Positions 23,709 through 31,267 of a DNA stretch of 64,000 nucleotides are shown in pieces. Below the pieces are notes generated by a model. It made no database searches. It worked only from the letters and a program-made list of their open reading frames with translations, and was not told where the DNA came from. Both the position numbers and the translations under genes were made by a program. Location: the NCBI RefSeq assembly GCF_022815725.1, contig NZ_JALGRF010000009.1:62001-126000 (forward strand), read 5' to 3'. Numbering within the stretch: the first letter of the stretch is position 1; every line of letters starts with the position of its first letter. Source of the stretch: Streptomyces sp. APSN-46.1. Lineage in GTDB: Bacteria; Actinomycetota; Actinomycetes; Streptomycetales; Streptomycetaceae.

Positions 23709-24929
23709 TTACCAGAAGTCGGGCAGGCTGTAGCGGTAGGTGTTGGTCTGGTGCCAGTAGTGGTTGCCGTCGACCCACACGGCCACTCCCCGCAGGAAGC
23801 GCAGCACGCTCGGGACGGGGCAGGCGGCGGCCAAGGCGGCGGCCTCGTCTTCGAATCCGTGCATGAGGTCGTTGTGGACCTCGACCGCCTTCAGGTAGGC
23901 CTCCCGGTCGGAGAGGCCCTCACGTTCGGCGATCACCACGGGCAGGTTCAGGTGCCGGCCGGGGCTGGCGAGTTCCTTGGTGTACGAGTACAGGTCGTTG
24001 ACGATGGTGGTGGCGTTCCCCGCGAGCGCGATGACCTTCTGCATGGCGGGCTGGGCATGCAGGTCCGCCGGCAGTTCGTAGCCGCCGACGGTGTCGGTGA
24101 TGGTGGGGCAGGGCCGGAAGTTGTTGAACTGCCGCATGGCCAGGTACTCCCACACCTCGGGAACGTGGTCCGTCTGGGCCCAGGCGGCCTCGGCGAGGTA
24201 CCCCAGGTGCAGACGGGCCATGTCGTGCCGGTACCGGTCGGCCTGGGAGGGAGTGGACTGCCGGACGAAGTACTCCATCGCGGAGCGGTAGGCACGCCGC
24301 GGGGCGTCCGCATGGAGCGACTCCCCCCACTGCGGCTGGTACTCCTTCGTCGTGTGAAAGGGGTCGAGGGCGGTGTGCGCCAGCAGAAGACGTCCACCGA
24401 GGCCGATCGGCGAGCCTCCGTGGTCCTCGCAGTAGCAGTCGTCGACCGCGTTCTCGGCCACCATCAGCCGCGTGGCGATCATCAGGTGGTCGATGGTCGG
24501 AGCGTCCGGATGGCAGGCGACCATGTAGCGCCCGACGGAGAACCCGTCGAACTGGTCCTCCCAGTCCTCGGGGTACAGCTCGACCTCGTCCAACGCCCAG
24601 GCCTTGATCCTGCGGCCGACCTCCTCCACCCGCGCCGGATCGGGCTCCGGCACCGGGTGGTAGTAGAGACCCGGGATCGGATTGCCCGCCACCGGTGCCT
24701 CGGGCGCCGGAGGCGTCGGCGGCTCCTCACGCCGGGCCAGGTGAAGGCTCGCCGTGCCCAGACCACTGGGGCCGCGCAGGATCCGCTCCAGGGCAGGGCT
24801 CGGTTGCGGGGCAGGCCGGGCGGCGTGGGCGTTGGCGAGGGCGTTGGCGAGGGCGAGGGCGTGGGCTCCGAAGTGGCCCGCAGCGGCGGGCAGGCTCAAC
24901 TGCAGAGGGGAAAGCCCAGGATCGGGCAT
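23709..24929 (-). CDS. 2-methylisoborneol synthase (class I terpene cyclase) with N-terminal encapsulin cargo-type extension
   Basis: A 406-residue protein from the ATG at 24929, preceded by AAGGAG at good spacing. Residues 1-110 are Pro/Ala/Leu-rich and probably disordered (PAPQPSPALERILRGP, PPTPPAPEAPVAGNPIPGLY). The rest is a class I terpenoid synthase: the metal-binding DDCYCED, the NSE triad NDLYSYTKE, and a C-terminal HYWHQTNTYRYSLPDFW. It cyclises 2-methyl-GPP to 2-MIB, the earthy odorant. The disordered N-terminus fits the cargo-loading region that packs 2-MIB synthase inside family 2B encapsulins, and the shell gene is directly upstream. The metal ligands are intact, so the enzyme should be active. 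Confidence 0.94.
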   Translation of the reverse strand: MPDPGLSPLQLSLPAAAGHFGAHALALANALANAHAARPAPQPSPALERILRGPSGLGTASLHLARREEPPTPPAPEAPVAGNPIPGLYYHPVPEPDPARVEEVGRRIKAWALDEVELYPEDWEDQFDGFSVGRYMVACHPDAPTIDHLMIATRLMVAENAVDDCYCEDHGGSPIGLGGRLLLAHTALDPFHTTKEYQPQWGESLHADAPRRAYRSAMEYFVRQSTPSQADRYRHDMARLHLGYLAEAAWAQTDHVPEVWEYLAMRQFNNFRPCPTITDTVGGYELPADLHAQPAMQKVIALAGNATTIVNDLYSYTKELASPGRHLNLPVVIAEREGLSDREAYLKAVEVHNDLMHGFEDEAAALAAACPVPSVLRFLRGVAVWVDGNHYWHQTNTYRYSLPDFW

Positions 24930-25026
24930 CCGTAGCTCCTTGGTGAGGTGGGTGGGCTGTCCCGGATCCCGGGCACGCTCGGGCGGCCCGGGAAGGGCGG
25001 GGCTGTCGTAACCCCCGGGCAGGCCT

Positions 25027-26439
25027 CTAGTCGCGCCTGCGGGCGATCTGCACGTTCTCCAGCACGCCGAGCGCGTCGGGCACCAGGATGGCGGCGGAAT
25101 AGTAGGTGCTGACCAGGTAGGAGATGATCGACCTTTCGTCGATGCCCATGAAGCGCACCGACAGGCCCGGCTCGTACTCCTCCGGCAGACCGGTCTGGCG
25201 CAGACCGATGACGCCCTGGTTGTCCTCCCCAGTACGCATGACGAGGATCGAGCTGGTGTTCTCCTTGCTGATGGGGATCTTGTTGCAGGGCAGGATCGGG
25301 ACCCCGCGCCAGGCCGGGACCTGCTGCCCGCCGACGTCGACGTGGTCCGGGTAGAGCCCGCGGGCGTTGAACTCACGCCCGATCGCCGCGATCGTCCTGG
25401 GGTGGGCGAAGAAGAACTTGGAGCCACGGCGGCGGCAGAGCAGCTCGTCGAGGTCGTCCGGGGTGGGCGGGCCCGAGTGGGTCTGGATCCGCTGCTTGAA
25501 GTCTGCGTTGTGGAGCAGACCGAACTCCCGGTTGTTGATCAGCTCGTGCTCCTGGCGCTCGCGCAGCGCCTCGATGGTGAGCCTGAGCTGCTCCTCGGTC
25601 TGGTTGTGCGGCCCGTTGTAGAGGTCGGCGACCCTCGTGTGGACCCGCAGAACGGTCTGCGCGACGGAGAGTTCGTACTCGCGCGGGTTGAGCTCGTAAT
25701 CGACGAAGGCGCCGGGCAGCTCGGCTTCGCCGGTGTGGCCGGCCGACATCGCGATCTCGGCCTCGCCGTGACGGTTCTGGCGCTGGAGGGGAAGCGAGCT
25801 GAACTGCCGGACGTGGGCCTGGAGGCTCGGCGACGTGGACAGCACGGCGGCGAACTCGGCGCGGGACAGGGTGAGCAGCGTACCGGCGGTCTCGGCGGTG
25901 GCGGTGTAGTCCCACCCGGCGTCGCCGTCCAGGAGGGCGTTCTCACCGAACCGGTCGCCGTCGGCAAGTACGGCGACGGCGACCTCGTCGCCGTACTTGC
26001 CGACGGAGGTCTGGCTGATCCGGCCGTGGGCGATCAGGTGGATCTGCTCGGCGGGGGCACCGCGCTCGACCAGCACCTCGCCGGCACGGAAGTCGCGCTG
26101 GACGCACCGGCCGGCGATCGCGGTCAGCACCTCCTCGTCTTCGAAGCCGCGCAGCAAGGCCAGTTCGCCGAGCTCGCGGGGGATCACCCGGACATGGGCA
26201 CCGTCCTGGATGAACTCGATGCGCCCGTCGCCCATGGTGTAGCTGAGGCGGCGGTTCACCCGGTAGGTGCCGCCCTTGGTCTCCACCCAGGGGAGCATCC
26301 GCAGCAGCCAGCGAGAGGTGATCTCCTGCATCTGCGGGGCGGACTTGGTCGTGGTGGCAAGGTTACGAGCAGCCGCTGTGCTCAGGCTGGACTGCTGAGG
26401 CGGCTCCAGCTGTGCTTCCGGGCTGGTGTCAACGGTCAT
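25027..26439 (-). CDS. Family 2B encapsulin shell protein with cyclic-nucleotide-binding-like domain
   Basis: A 470-residue protein, first gene of the 2-MIB operon. Residues 40-90 (MQEITSRWLLRMLPWVETKG) and the C-terminal 250 residues (LNPREYELSVAQTVLRVHTR, FGLLHNADFKQRIQTH, GSKFFFAHPRTIAAIGREFN) belong to the HK97-type encapsulin fold. A cNMP-binding beta-roll is inserted around 95-215 (AGEVLVERGAPAEQIHLIAH, GDRFGENALLDG). This combination defines family 2B encapsulins, formerly annotated as Crp/Fnr-like proteins and related to EshA. The role is to self-assemble into a nanocompartment enclosing 2-MIB synthase. Whether a nucleotide is bound is uncertain. The start ATG has CGAAGGAGAG just upstream. 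Confidence 0.9.
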   Translation of the reverse strand: MTVDTSPEAQLEPPQQSSLSTAAARNLATTTKSAPQMQEITSRWLLRMLPWVETKGGTYRVNRRLSYTMGDGRIEFIQDGAHVRVIPRELGELALLRGFEDEEVLTAIAGRCVQRDFRAGEVLVERGAPAEQIHLIAHGRISQTSVGKYGDEVAVAVLADGDRFGENALLDGDAGWDYTATAETAGTLLTLSRAEFAAVLSTSPSLQAHVRQFSSLPLQRQNRHGEAEIAMSAGHTGEAELPGAFVDYELNPREYELSVAQTVLRVHTRVADLYNGPHNQTEEQLRLTIEALRERQEHELINNREFGLLHNADFKQRIQTHSGPPTPDDLDELLCRRRGSKFFFAHPRTIAAIGREFNARGLYPDHVDVGGQQVPAWRGVPILPCNKIPISKENTSSILVMRTGEDNQGVIGLRQTGLPEEYEPGLSVRFMGIDERSIISYLVSTYYSAAILVPDALGVLENVQIARRRD

Positions 26440-26854
26440 CGGGCGAGCTCTCCTTCGTGAGGGTGGCGATCGTCATGCGTGCGCGTTACCGGTGAAAGAG
26501 GAAGAAAGACGGCGAACATCCGGGAATCCGTCCAGATCCGGGGGAACAGTAACGGTCGGTACACCCAGTCGACGCGGCGACGCCGTTGGCATTAGCTCGC
26601 ATTACCTCGATGCAGTGATCTTGCTCCGCATGAGGTTTGCCTGGGCGCCGACGGTATTCGGACCTGGTCGAGAGCAGGCGCCAGTGCGTCGCGCGGTCAC
26701 CCGCCCCCTCCCACTTCGGTGCCCGCGGTTGCTGAACGACCTGCGCGAAGGGCATCTCGCCCCGGCGGCCGTCGCACGCTTCATCCGGCACGCCGCCCCG
26801 CAGTCGTTGCGCCAGGCAGACCGGCGCCCCGTGCCCTGGCCCAGCTCACCGCCC

Positions 26855-27310
26855 TGCACGGCCCCTCTTGATGTTCTCCGTCACCGGCGGGTCCTTCGAC
26901 GCCGCCACCAACCGCGGCGCGTTCACCGGTGTGCTGTGCTCTGGTACGTCGGCGGCACGCCGGCCCTCCCGGGCCTTGGCGACCTGCTCCTCCAGAGCGG
27001 TCTGAACAATCTCACGGCCTTCGCGCCGCACGGCGGGGGTGCGCTTGAGAAAGCGGTCCCCGAGGGCGGCTGCTGTGCGCGACCGGGCGCCGAAGGCGCT
27101 CCATCGCGGTCTGCCGCAGCCGCAGGGCATCGACGCTCGGCTTGTCCACGCCGTCAACGCCCCAGCCGGGCCCGTCGCCGCTCTCCGCAGCCGGCTCTTC
27201 CTCGCCGTCCGCCTCGACGGTGGCCGTGCCACGCCCCGGCATGAGCGGGAACCCGTGGCCTTCCGCCCAGTGGGAGGTACGGCCGGAGTTGCCGCCCGCG
27301 GCCGACCAGC
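26855..27310 (-). pseudogene. Decayed minus-strand coding remnant in a gene-poor zone
   Basis: From 26440 to 27570 I see no intact gene. The best coding-like signal is on the minus strand. One frame reads EGHGFPLMPGRGTATVEADG then GVDKPSVDALRLRQTAMERL, and after a shift near 27080 another reads ARSRTAAALGDRFLKRTP then IVQTALEEQVAKAREGRRAA. Together they would make a helical, charged protein of about 150 residues. I do not recognise it. The neighbouring 26440-26600 must contain the promoter of the encapsulin operon. A short ACGTACGTACGTACGT-like repeat lies near 27330. Confidence 0.3.
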
Positions 27311-27572
27311 CGTGGGCGGTCTTCGTCGTCCGTACGTACGTACGTATCCGAACGCCATCGTGGCCGCCATGCCGCCGCGCCAGCTTCGTCAACGTTGCGT
27401 AGCCCGTCCCAACACCTGGATCGGGCTCCTGCCCAGTGGCGATCCGTCTTCGGAGGCAGCCTCGGCTGGGGAGGATCTGGGGAGAATGGAGCCCGTTGGG
27501 GAGCAGCTGGGGAGGATCGACCGCACAGACGGGCAGCACGGCGAAAGGGTCGGAAAGACGGATCGCCGCAGG

Positions 27573-27706
27573 TCGGACCGTCCGTACAGTCGATTCCCGC
27601 AGGTCAGCGGCGTGCGGGTGACGACTTCAAGAAGATCTCCTCCTGGGCCGCCATCCTCATGCCGGAGCTGAAGTGGGCCATCTTCAAGAAGCGCGACTGG
27701 CTGTAG
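27573..27706 (+). pseudogene. corA: corA relic 3: internally deleted 3' end of a CorA gene with conserved upstream segment
   Basis: The plus strand from 27620 reads DDFKKISSWAAIL, MPELKWA, IFKKRDWL and a TAG stop. Relative to an intact CorA it joins the pore-helix start, the MPEL loop and the terminal tail, with two in-frame deletions of about 48 and 57 bases that remove the GMN signature and most of the second transmembrane helix. The segment 27573-27660 matches 6991-7076 (relic 1) at roughly 85 percent, including a non-CorA-like block GTACAG(T/A)CGATT. The reading frame stays open to the natural stop but has no plausible start. Confidence 0.78.
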
Positions 27707-27757
27707 CAGGCAGAGCGCGGTCACTGAGGGCGGGCCGCCGGGGTGTCCGGTGGGGCG

Positions 27758-28501
27758 TCAGGCGCGACAGCGCAGCATCTCCAGCGGGGGGTTGGCGTGG
27801 AAGTCCGCCCAGAAGTCCGCACCGAACTCGCGCACGCCGGCCTCCGACACCGTCAGCGGAACCCAGGTCACCTCGCTGAATCCGGCCGCCCGCAGGCACT
27901 TCTCGTAGACCTCGCGGCGCGGGAGGTGGGCGACGAAAGAGACCGGCGGGTCGAGCAGCGCCGTGGTCCGGACTTGCGGTCCGGTCTCGACCTCCTCACC
28001 GGTCAGCTCGGAGAGGAAGCCGTACCTCTCCGGGGTCGGCCCGTCGAAGCGGAAGTCGGGCGACTGGTTGAGTACGAAGAACTCGGCGCCGGGCTTCAGG
28101 CTCCGGTGCGCGTTGCGGCACATGCGCTCCGTGGTGGCGATGTCCTCCGCGTAGTTGAGCAGTTGGACCGCCAGGCCGAGGTCGAAGCGCCGTTCGAGGG
28201 GCCGCAGCTCGGCCACGTCACCGACCTCGTAGCGCACACCCAGCGGATGGCGCTCCTCCAACTGCTGTGCCACGGCGACCATTTCCCCGGAGACGTCGAT
28301 TCCGAGCACCTCCGCGGCGCCTCGCCGCTTGAACTCCCGGCTGTAGAAGCCGGTGCCGGAGGCCAGGTCGAGGACCGACTTCCCGCGCACGTCCCCGACC
28401 ATCGCCAGGAAGCTGGGCACCACCACGTACTGCTCCAGCGGCAGTGCCTTGAATCCCTCGTACGCCTCACCGATCTCGTCGTACTGCTGCTGCGCGCTCA
28501 T
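27758..28501 (-). CDS. Class I SAM-dependent methyltransferase
   Basis: A 247-residue protein from the ATG at 28501, which has AGGAGGA eight bases upstream; the frame is open further upstream but without such a signal. Motif I is VLDLASGTGFYSREFKRRG, motif II VLGIDVSGEMVAVAQQ, and the post-I acidic strand YEVGDVAEL. The C-terminus (PPVSFVAHLPRREVYEKCLR) is the small substrate lid seen in toxin- and antibiotic-tailoring methyltransferases of the UbiE/tylF-like superfamily. The substrate cannot be inferred. It is transcribed divergently from the sigma-factor operon, with about 275 bp between. Confidence 0.82.
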   Translation of the reverse strand: MSAQQQYDEIGEAYEGFKALPLEQYVVVPSFLAMVGDVRGKSVLDLASGTGFYSREFKRRGAAEVLGIDVSGEMVAVAQQLEERHPLGVRYEVGDVAELRPLERRFDLGLAVQLLNYAEDIATTERMCRNAHRSLKPGAEFFVLNQSPDFRFDGPTPERYGFLSELTGEEVETGPQVRTTALLDPPVSFVAHLPRREVYEKCLRAAGFSEVTWVPLTVSEAGVREFGADFWADFHANPPLEMLRCRA

Positions 28502-28776
28502 TGTGATGTCCTCCTGTTTCGGCACGTCCTCGGCCACGACCCCCGTCCCCGGGGCACGCCGCGGCTTCTGGTTGGAAGTCTCTACGGGCCCCGGCAGAGC
28601 GTCGTACTGGCAGAAGCCACAAAGATCCGGGCATCGTCCCGGCATCGCGTACGGCCGGCGAGCGGGGCCGTGCGCGGTTCGAAGAAAACTTCGGCCGGAG
28701 GTGAATCCTTTCCGGGTCTCCCCGCCTCTTGTCTGTGTACCGGCCGAACGGGCCGACAGAACCGGGAGGAAACACC

Positions 28777-28866
28777 ATGATGGTCACTGGCCTCGTAGTG
28801 ATCGGAGCCCTGCTCGTGGGCGCGTGCAGCTGGCACCTGATGCGGCGCTACAAGAGCCGAAGCTGA
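28777..28866 (+). CDS. 29-residue predicted membrane peptide upstream of an ECF sigma factor
   Basis: The ATG at 28777 follows GGGAGGA by six bases, a near-ideal ribosome-binding site. The product is MMVTGLVVIGALLVGACSWH with a tail LMRRYKSRS: one hydrophobic helix with small residues and a Cys in a GACS (lipobox-like) context, then a basic end. It lies 44 bp before the sigma-factor start on the same strand, so the two are probably co-transcribed. Possible roles are a small membrane regulator or leader peptide. No family is recognised. Confidence 0.6.
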   Translation: MMVTGLVVIGALLVGACSWHLMRRYKSRS

Positions 28867-28910
28867 CCAGCGCCTACGACGCGCGGGCGTCTTCCGGATA
28901 TGAGTAGCAG

Positions 28911-29510
28911 ATGAACCAACGCTTCCCCTGGCCGGACGAGCGGCTGATCAGGGCCGCTCAGGACGGCGACGTCGCTTCGCTCACCACCGTCGTCATGGAA
29001 TCGCAGCCTCATGTGCGCAAGTTCGCCATATCGCTGTGCGCCTCGCCGCAGGATGCGGAGGACGCGGCACAGGAGGCGCTGATCATCCTCTACCGGAAGA
29101 TCGGGACCTTGCGGGCCGCCGGCGCGCTTGCCTCATGGATGTTCCGGATTGTCCGCAACGAATGCCTCCGGCAGGTGCGGCTGCTCGTCTCGCGGAGCGA
29201 CGAGGCGTCGGCCGAACCGGAGGCATCTGCGGAACGGTCCGCCGAGGACGCGGTGCTGCACAGGCTGGAGGTGGAGCGGATCGCGGCTGCGGTCAGCGCC
29301 CTTCCCCGTGACCAGCGGCAGGTCCTGATCATGCGGGACGTACAGGACCTGCCCGGCAAGACCGTCGCCCATTCGCTCGGTCTGAGCAACGCCGCGATGA
29401 AATCGCGGCTGCACAGAGCGCGCGCAGCACTGCGTCACTCACTGGCAGCGACCGGCCAAGCGTCCAGTCAAGCCATCGGCCAACCAGTCGGAGGAGACTC
29501 ACCACCGTGA
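28911..29510 (+). CDS. ECF-type RNA polymerase sigma factor
   Basis: A 199-residue sigma-70 family protein. Region 2 is residues 20-90 (LCASPQDAEDAAQEALIILY, with GALASWMFRIVRNECLR), and region 4 is about 125-180 (ALPRDQRQVLIMRDVQDLPG, HSLGLSNAAMKSRLHRARAA). The linker is Ser/Glu-rich. Length is normal for an ECF factor, and there is no C-terminal extension domain. No anti-sigma factor with a zinc-finger signature is adjacent. Instead the next gene, overlapping by 4 bp (GTGA), encodes a small DUF2892-like membrane protein with a Cys pair that might serve as sensor or target. The regulon is unknown. Confidence 0.9.
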   Translation: MNQRFPWPDERLIRAAQDGDVASLTTVVMESQPHVRKFAISLCASPQDAEDAAQEALIILYRKIGTLRAAGALASWMFRIVRNECLRQVRLLVSRSDEASAEPEASAERSAEDAVLHRLEVERIAAAVSALPRDQRQVLIMRDVQDLPGKTVAHSLGLSNAAMKSRLHRARAALRHSLAATGQASSQAIGQPVGGDSPP

Positions 29511-29890
29511 ACACCGTGAAGCCCGCGCAGGGCGCGCAGGGCGCGCAGGCCCGGGCCACCGCGCAGTCCGCCGCGCCCGAGATGAACTTCGCCAGCAAGT
29601 CCGTCCCGCGCCACCTGGCGCGCGGCGCCATCGGCTTCGGGCTGATCATCGGCTCGATCGCCCTGGTGCCCGTCGCCGGCCCGGCCACCCTGCTGGCGGC
29701 CCCGTTGGCCCTGATCGCCTTCCGCGGCTGCCCCACCTGCTGGATGGTCGGCCTGGCGCAGACCATCTCCCGCGGCCGTCTGGAGCGCCAGTGTGTGGAC
29801 GGCGTCTGCACCCTCACGAAGGCGCACCCGTCGGCGAAGGCCGCGGAGGAGCCGACAGCCGACATCAGCGTCCCGGCCGCTTCCCGGTGA
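29507..29890 (+). CDS. DUF2892 (YgaP-like transmembrane) protein
   Basis: A 127-residue protein with a GTG start overlapping the sigma-factor stop. Residues 1-30 are Ala/Gln-rich. Then come two short hydrophobic segments (LARGAIGFGLIIGSIALVPV and ATLLAAPLALIAFRGCPTCW) typical of the DUF2892 inner-membrane domain, which ends in the C-P-x-C motif seen here as RGCPTCW. A second Cys pair (RQCVDGVC) lies downstream. In other bacteria DUF2892 anchors rhodanese or redox proteins. Coupling to an ECF sigma factor hints at thiol-based sensing, which is inference only. Confidence 0.7.
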   Translation: MNTVKPAQGAQGAQARATAQSAAPEMNFASKSVPRHLARGAIGFGLIIGSIALVPVAGPATLLAAPLALIAFRGCPTCWMVGLAQTISRGRLERQCVDGVCTLTKAHPSAKAAEEPTADISVPAASR

Positions 29891-29930
29891 CTGTCAGTGC
29901 ACGCCACGGCAGGGCCGATCGACTGATCGC

Positions 29931-29964
29931 GGCGCCAGCTGCCGGGTGAAGCTCCGGCGGCGCC
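29931..29964. terminator. Hairpin between convergent DUF2892 and LacI-regulator genes
   Basis: GGCGCC (29931-29936) plus GCCGG (29941-29945) pair with CCGGC and GGCGCC (29954-29964) across an 8-nt loop, with a 4-nt bulge. It lies between two convergent stops and could terminate both transcripts. No T-tract. Confidence 0.45.
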
Positions 29965-29969
29965 AGGGC

Positions 29970-31004
29970 TCAACGACCGGGTGCGGTCGTCGTGCTGGAA
30001 CGTACGACGAGGCGTGGTTCGACCGAGCGCGGCTCGGGGACGGCGCCGGGCACGTCGATCTGACGGAGCAGATGGGTCACCGCGAGGGCGCCCATGTGCT
30101 GGAACGGCTGGGCGATGGTGGTGAGGGAGGGCGAGCAGTACTCGGCGAGCTCGATGTCGTCGAATCCGACGACCGAGATGTCGTCGGGTACGCGGCGCCC
30201 CACCTCGTGCAGGGCCCTGATCACCCCGAAGGCCATCTCGTCGCTCGCGACGAAGATGGCGGTGACGTCCGGAATCCGCGCGAGCACCAGGCCGTTGCGG
30301 TAGCCGGAGGCGGGTGACCAGTCCCCTTCCAGCGGCGGCGGGACGGCACGGCCCGCGGCTTCGAGAGCGGATTGCCAGCCGTCGTGGCGGTTGGCTGATT
30401 CCAGCCACTCCGCGGGGCCGGCGATGTGCCACACCGTATCGTGTCCGAGGTCCAGCAGGTGCTGGGTGGCGATGCGGGCGGCCTCGGCCTGGTCGATGGC
30501 GAGGACCTCGGTCGCGTCGGTACGCGAGCCGTCGATGGTGACGGTGGGCGTGGAGCGGGTGAGCTGCTCGATCCTGCTGCTGGTGTGGATGAGGGGCACC
30601 GAGAGGATGATCCCTTCGACATCCTGGTCGGCAAGCCGGGAGAGCGCGTTCTCGATGGCGAAGGTGTCCAGCGAGGTGGTGGTGGCGGTGCTGACGGCGT
30701 AGCCGGCCTCATGGGCGGCGTTCTCGATGCCGGAGGTGACGGCGGCTCTGGAGTAGAAGCTCGTCTGGAGGGTCACGACGCCGATGGTCCGGCTCCGACC
30801 CGACGAGAGCATCCGGGCGGCGTTGTTGCGGCGGTAGCCGAGCTGGTCGACGGCGGCCAGGACCTTCGCACGGGTCTTCTCCTGCACGTTGGGGTGCCCG
30901 GCGAGCGCGCGCGAGACAGTCTGCGCGGACACGCCGGCGGCCCGGGCGACGTCCGCCATGCCCGGGGGGCGCGCTCCACTGCTGGTGTCATCGCGCTTCG
31001 CCAT
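29970..31004 (-). CDS. LacI-family transcriptional regulator of the beta-galactoside locus
   Basis: A 344-residue repressor. The N-terminal helix-turn-helix is MADVARAAGVSAQTVSRALA, with the hinge helix (YRRNNAARMLSSGRS). The periplasmic-binding-like effector core follows (IGVVTLQTSFYSRAAVTSGI at the start; VTAIFVASDEMAFGVIRALH and DISVVGFDDIELAEYCSPSL near the end). It is transcribed divergently from the sugar importer and GH35 operon, with 263 bp between, the normal layout for local repression relieved by the transported sugar. The FDDIE-A and SDEMAFG blocks are intact, so it should be functional. The effector is probably a galactoside. Confidence 0.9.
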   Translation of the reverse strand: MAKRDDTSSGARPPGMADVARAAGVSAQTVSRALAGHPNVQEKTRAKVLAAVDQLGYRRNNAARMLSSGRSRTIGVVTLQTSFYSRAAVTSGIENAAHEAGYAVSTATTTSLDTFAIENALSRLADQDVEGIILSVPLIHTSSRIEQLTRSTPTVTIDGSRTDATEVLAIDQAEAARIATQHLLDLGHDTVWHIAGPAEWLESANRHDGWQSALEAAGRAVPPPLEGDWSPASGYRNGLVLARIPDVTAIFVASDEMAFGVIRALHEVGRRVPDDISVVGFDDIELAEYCSPSLTTIAQPFQHMGALAVTHLLRQIDVPGAVPEPRSVEPRLVVRSSTTTAPGR

Positions 31005-31129
31005 GGGATTCCTTCCTCCTGTCCGATGTCCGATGTCCGACTTCTCCCGTCCGACCGGTCAATGATATCGCTCCCATGGCCGTTCACGTGCAGTTTCACC
31101 GGCCGGAACACCAAGCGTTAACACCTATT

Positions 31130-31146
31130 GGCATCGATAACATTCT
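31130..31146. promoter_or_regulatory. Candidate LacI-family operator in the divergent promoter region (copy 1 of 17-bp repeat)
   Basis: The 17-mer GGCATCGATAACATTCT lies between the divergent LacI and importer genes and recurs exactly at 31399-31415. It contains the ATCGAT palindrome and the GATAAC half-site style common in LacI-family operators; a GTTAAC palindrome lies just upstream at about 31115. The binding protein is presumed, not shown. Confidence 0.4.
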
Positions 31147-31267
31147 CTGCCATAGTTTCGGCCGTCAGCGGCACACGTCGGGCGGTCGCGACCGCCGGTG
31201 TGCCCCGCCGGACACGCGGCCCCGTGCAGGACGTCTCCGTTGCCTGCCACGGCACTCAGGAGGAGCT

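Noticed and set aside
22797..26439. Geosmin synthase or a Crp-family regulator operon
   Set aside because: Only one terpene-cyclase domain plus a GPP methyltransferase is present, and the Crp-like protein has the long encapsulin-type C-terminus rather than a helix-turn-helix.
27320..27345. ACGT repeat near 27330 as a CRISPR or iteron
   Set aside because: It is a single short run of tetranucleotides with no spaced repeats of CRISPR length.
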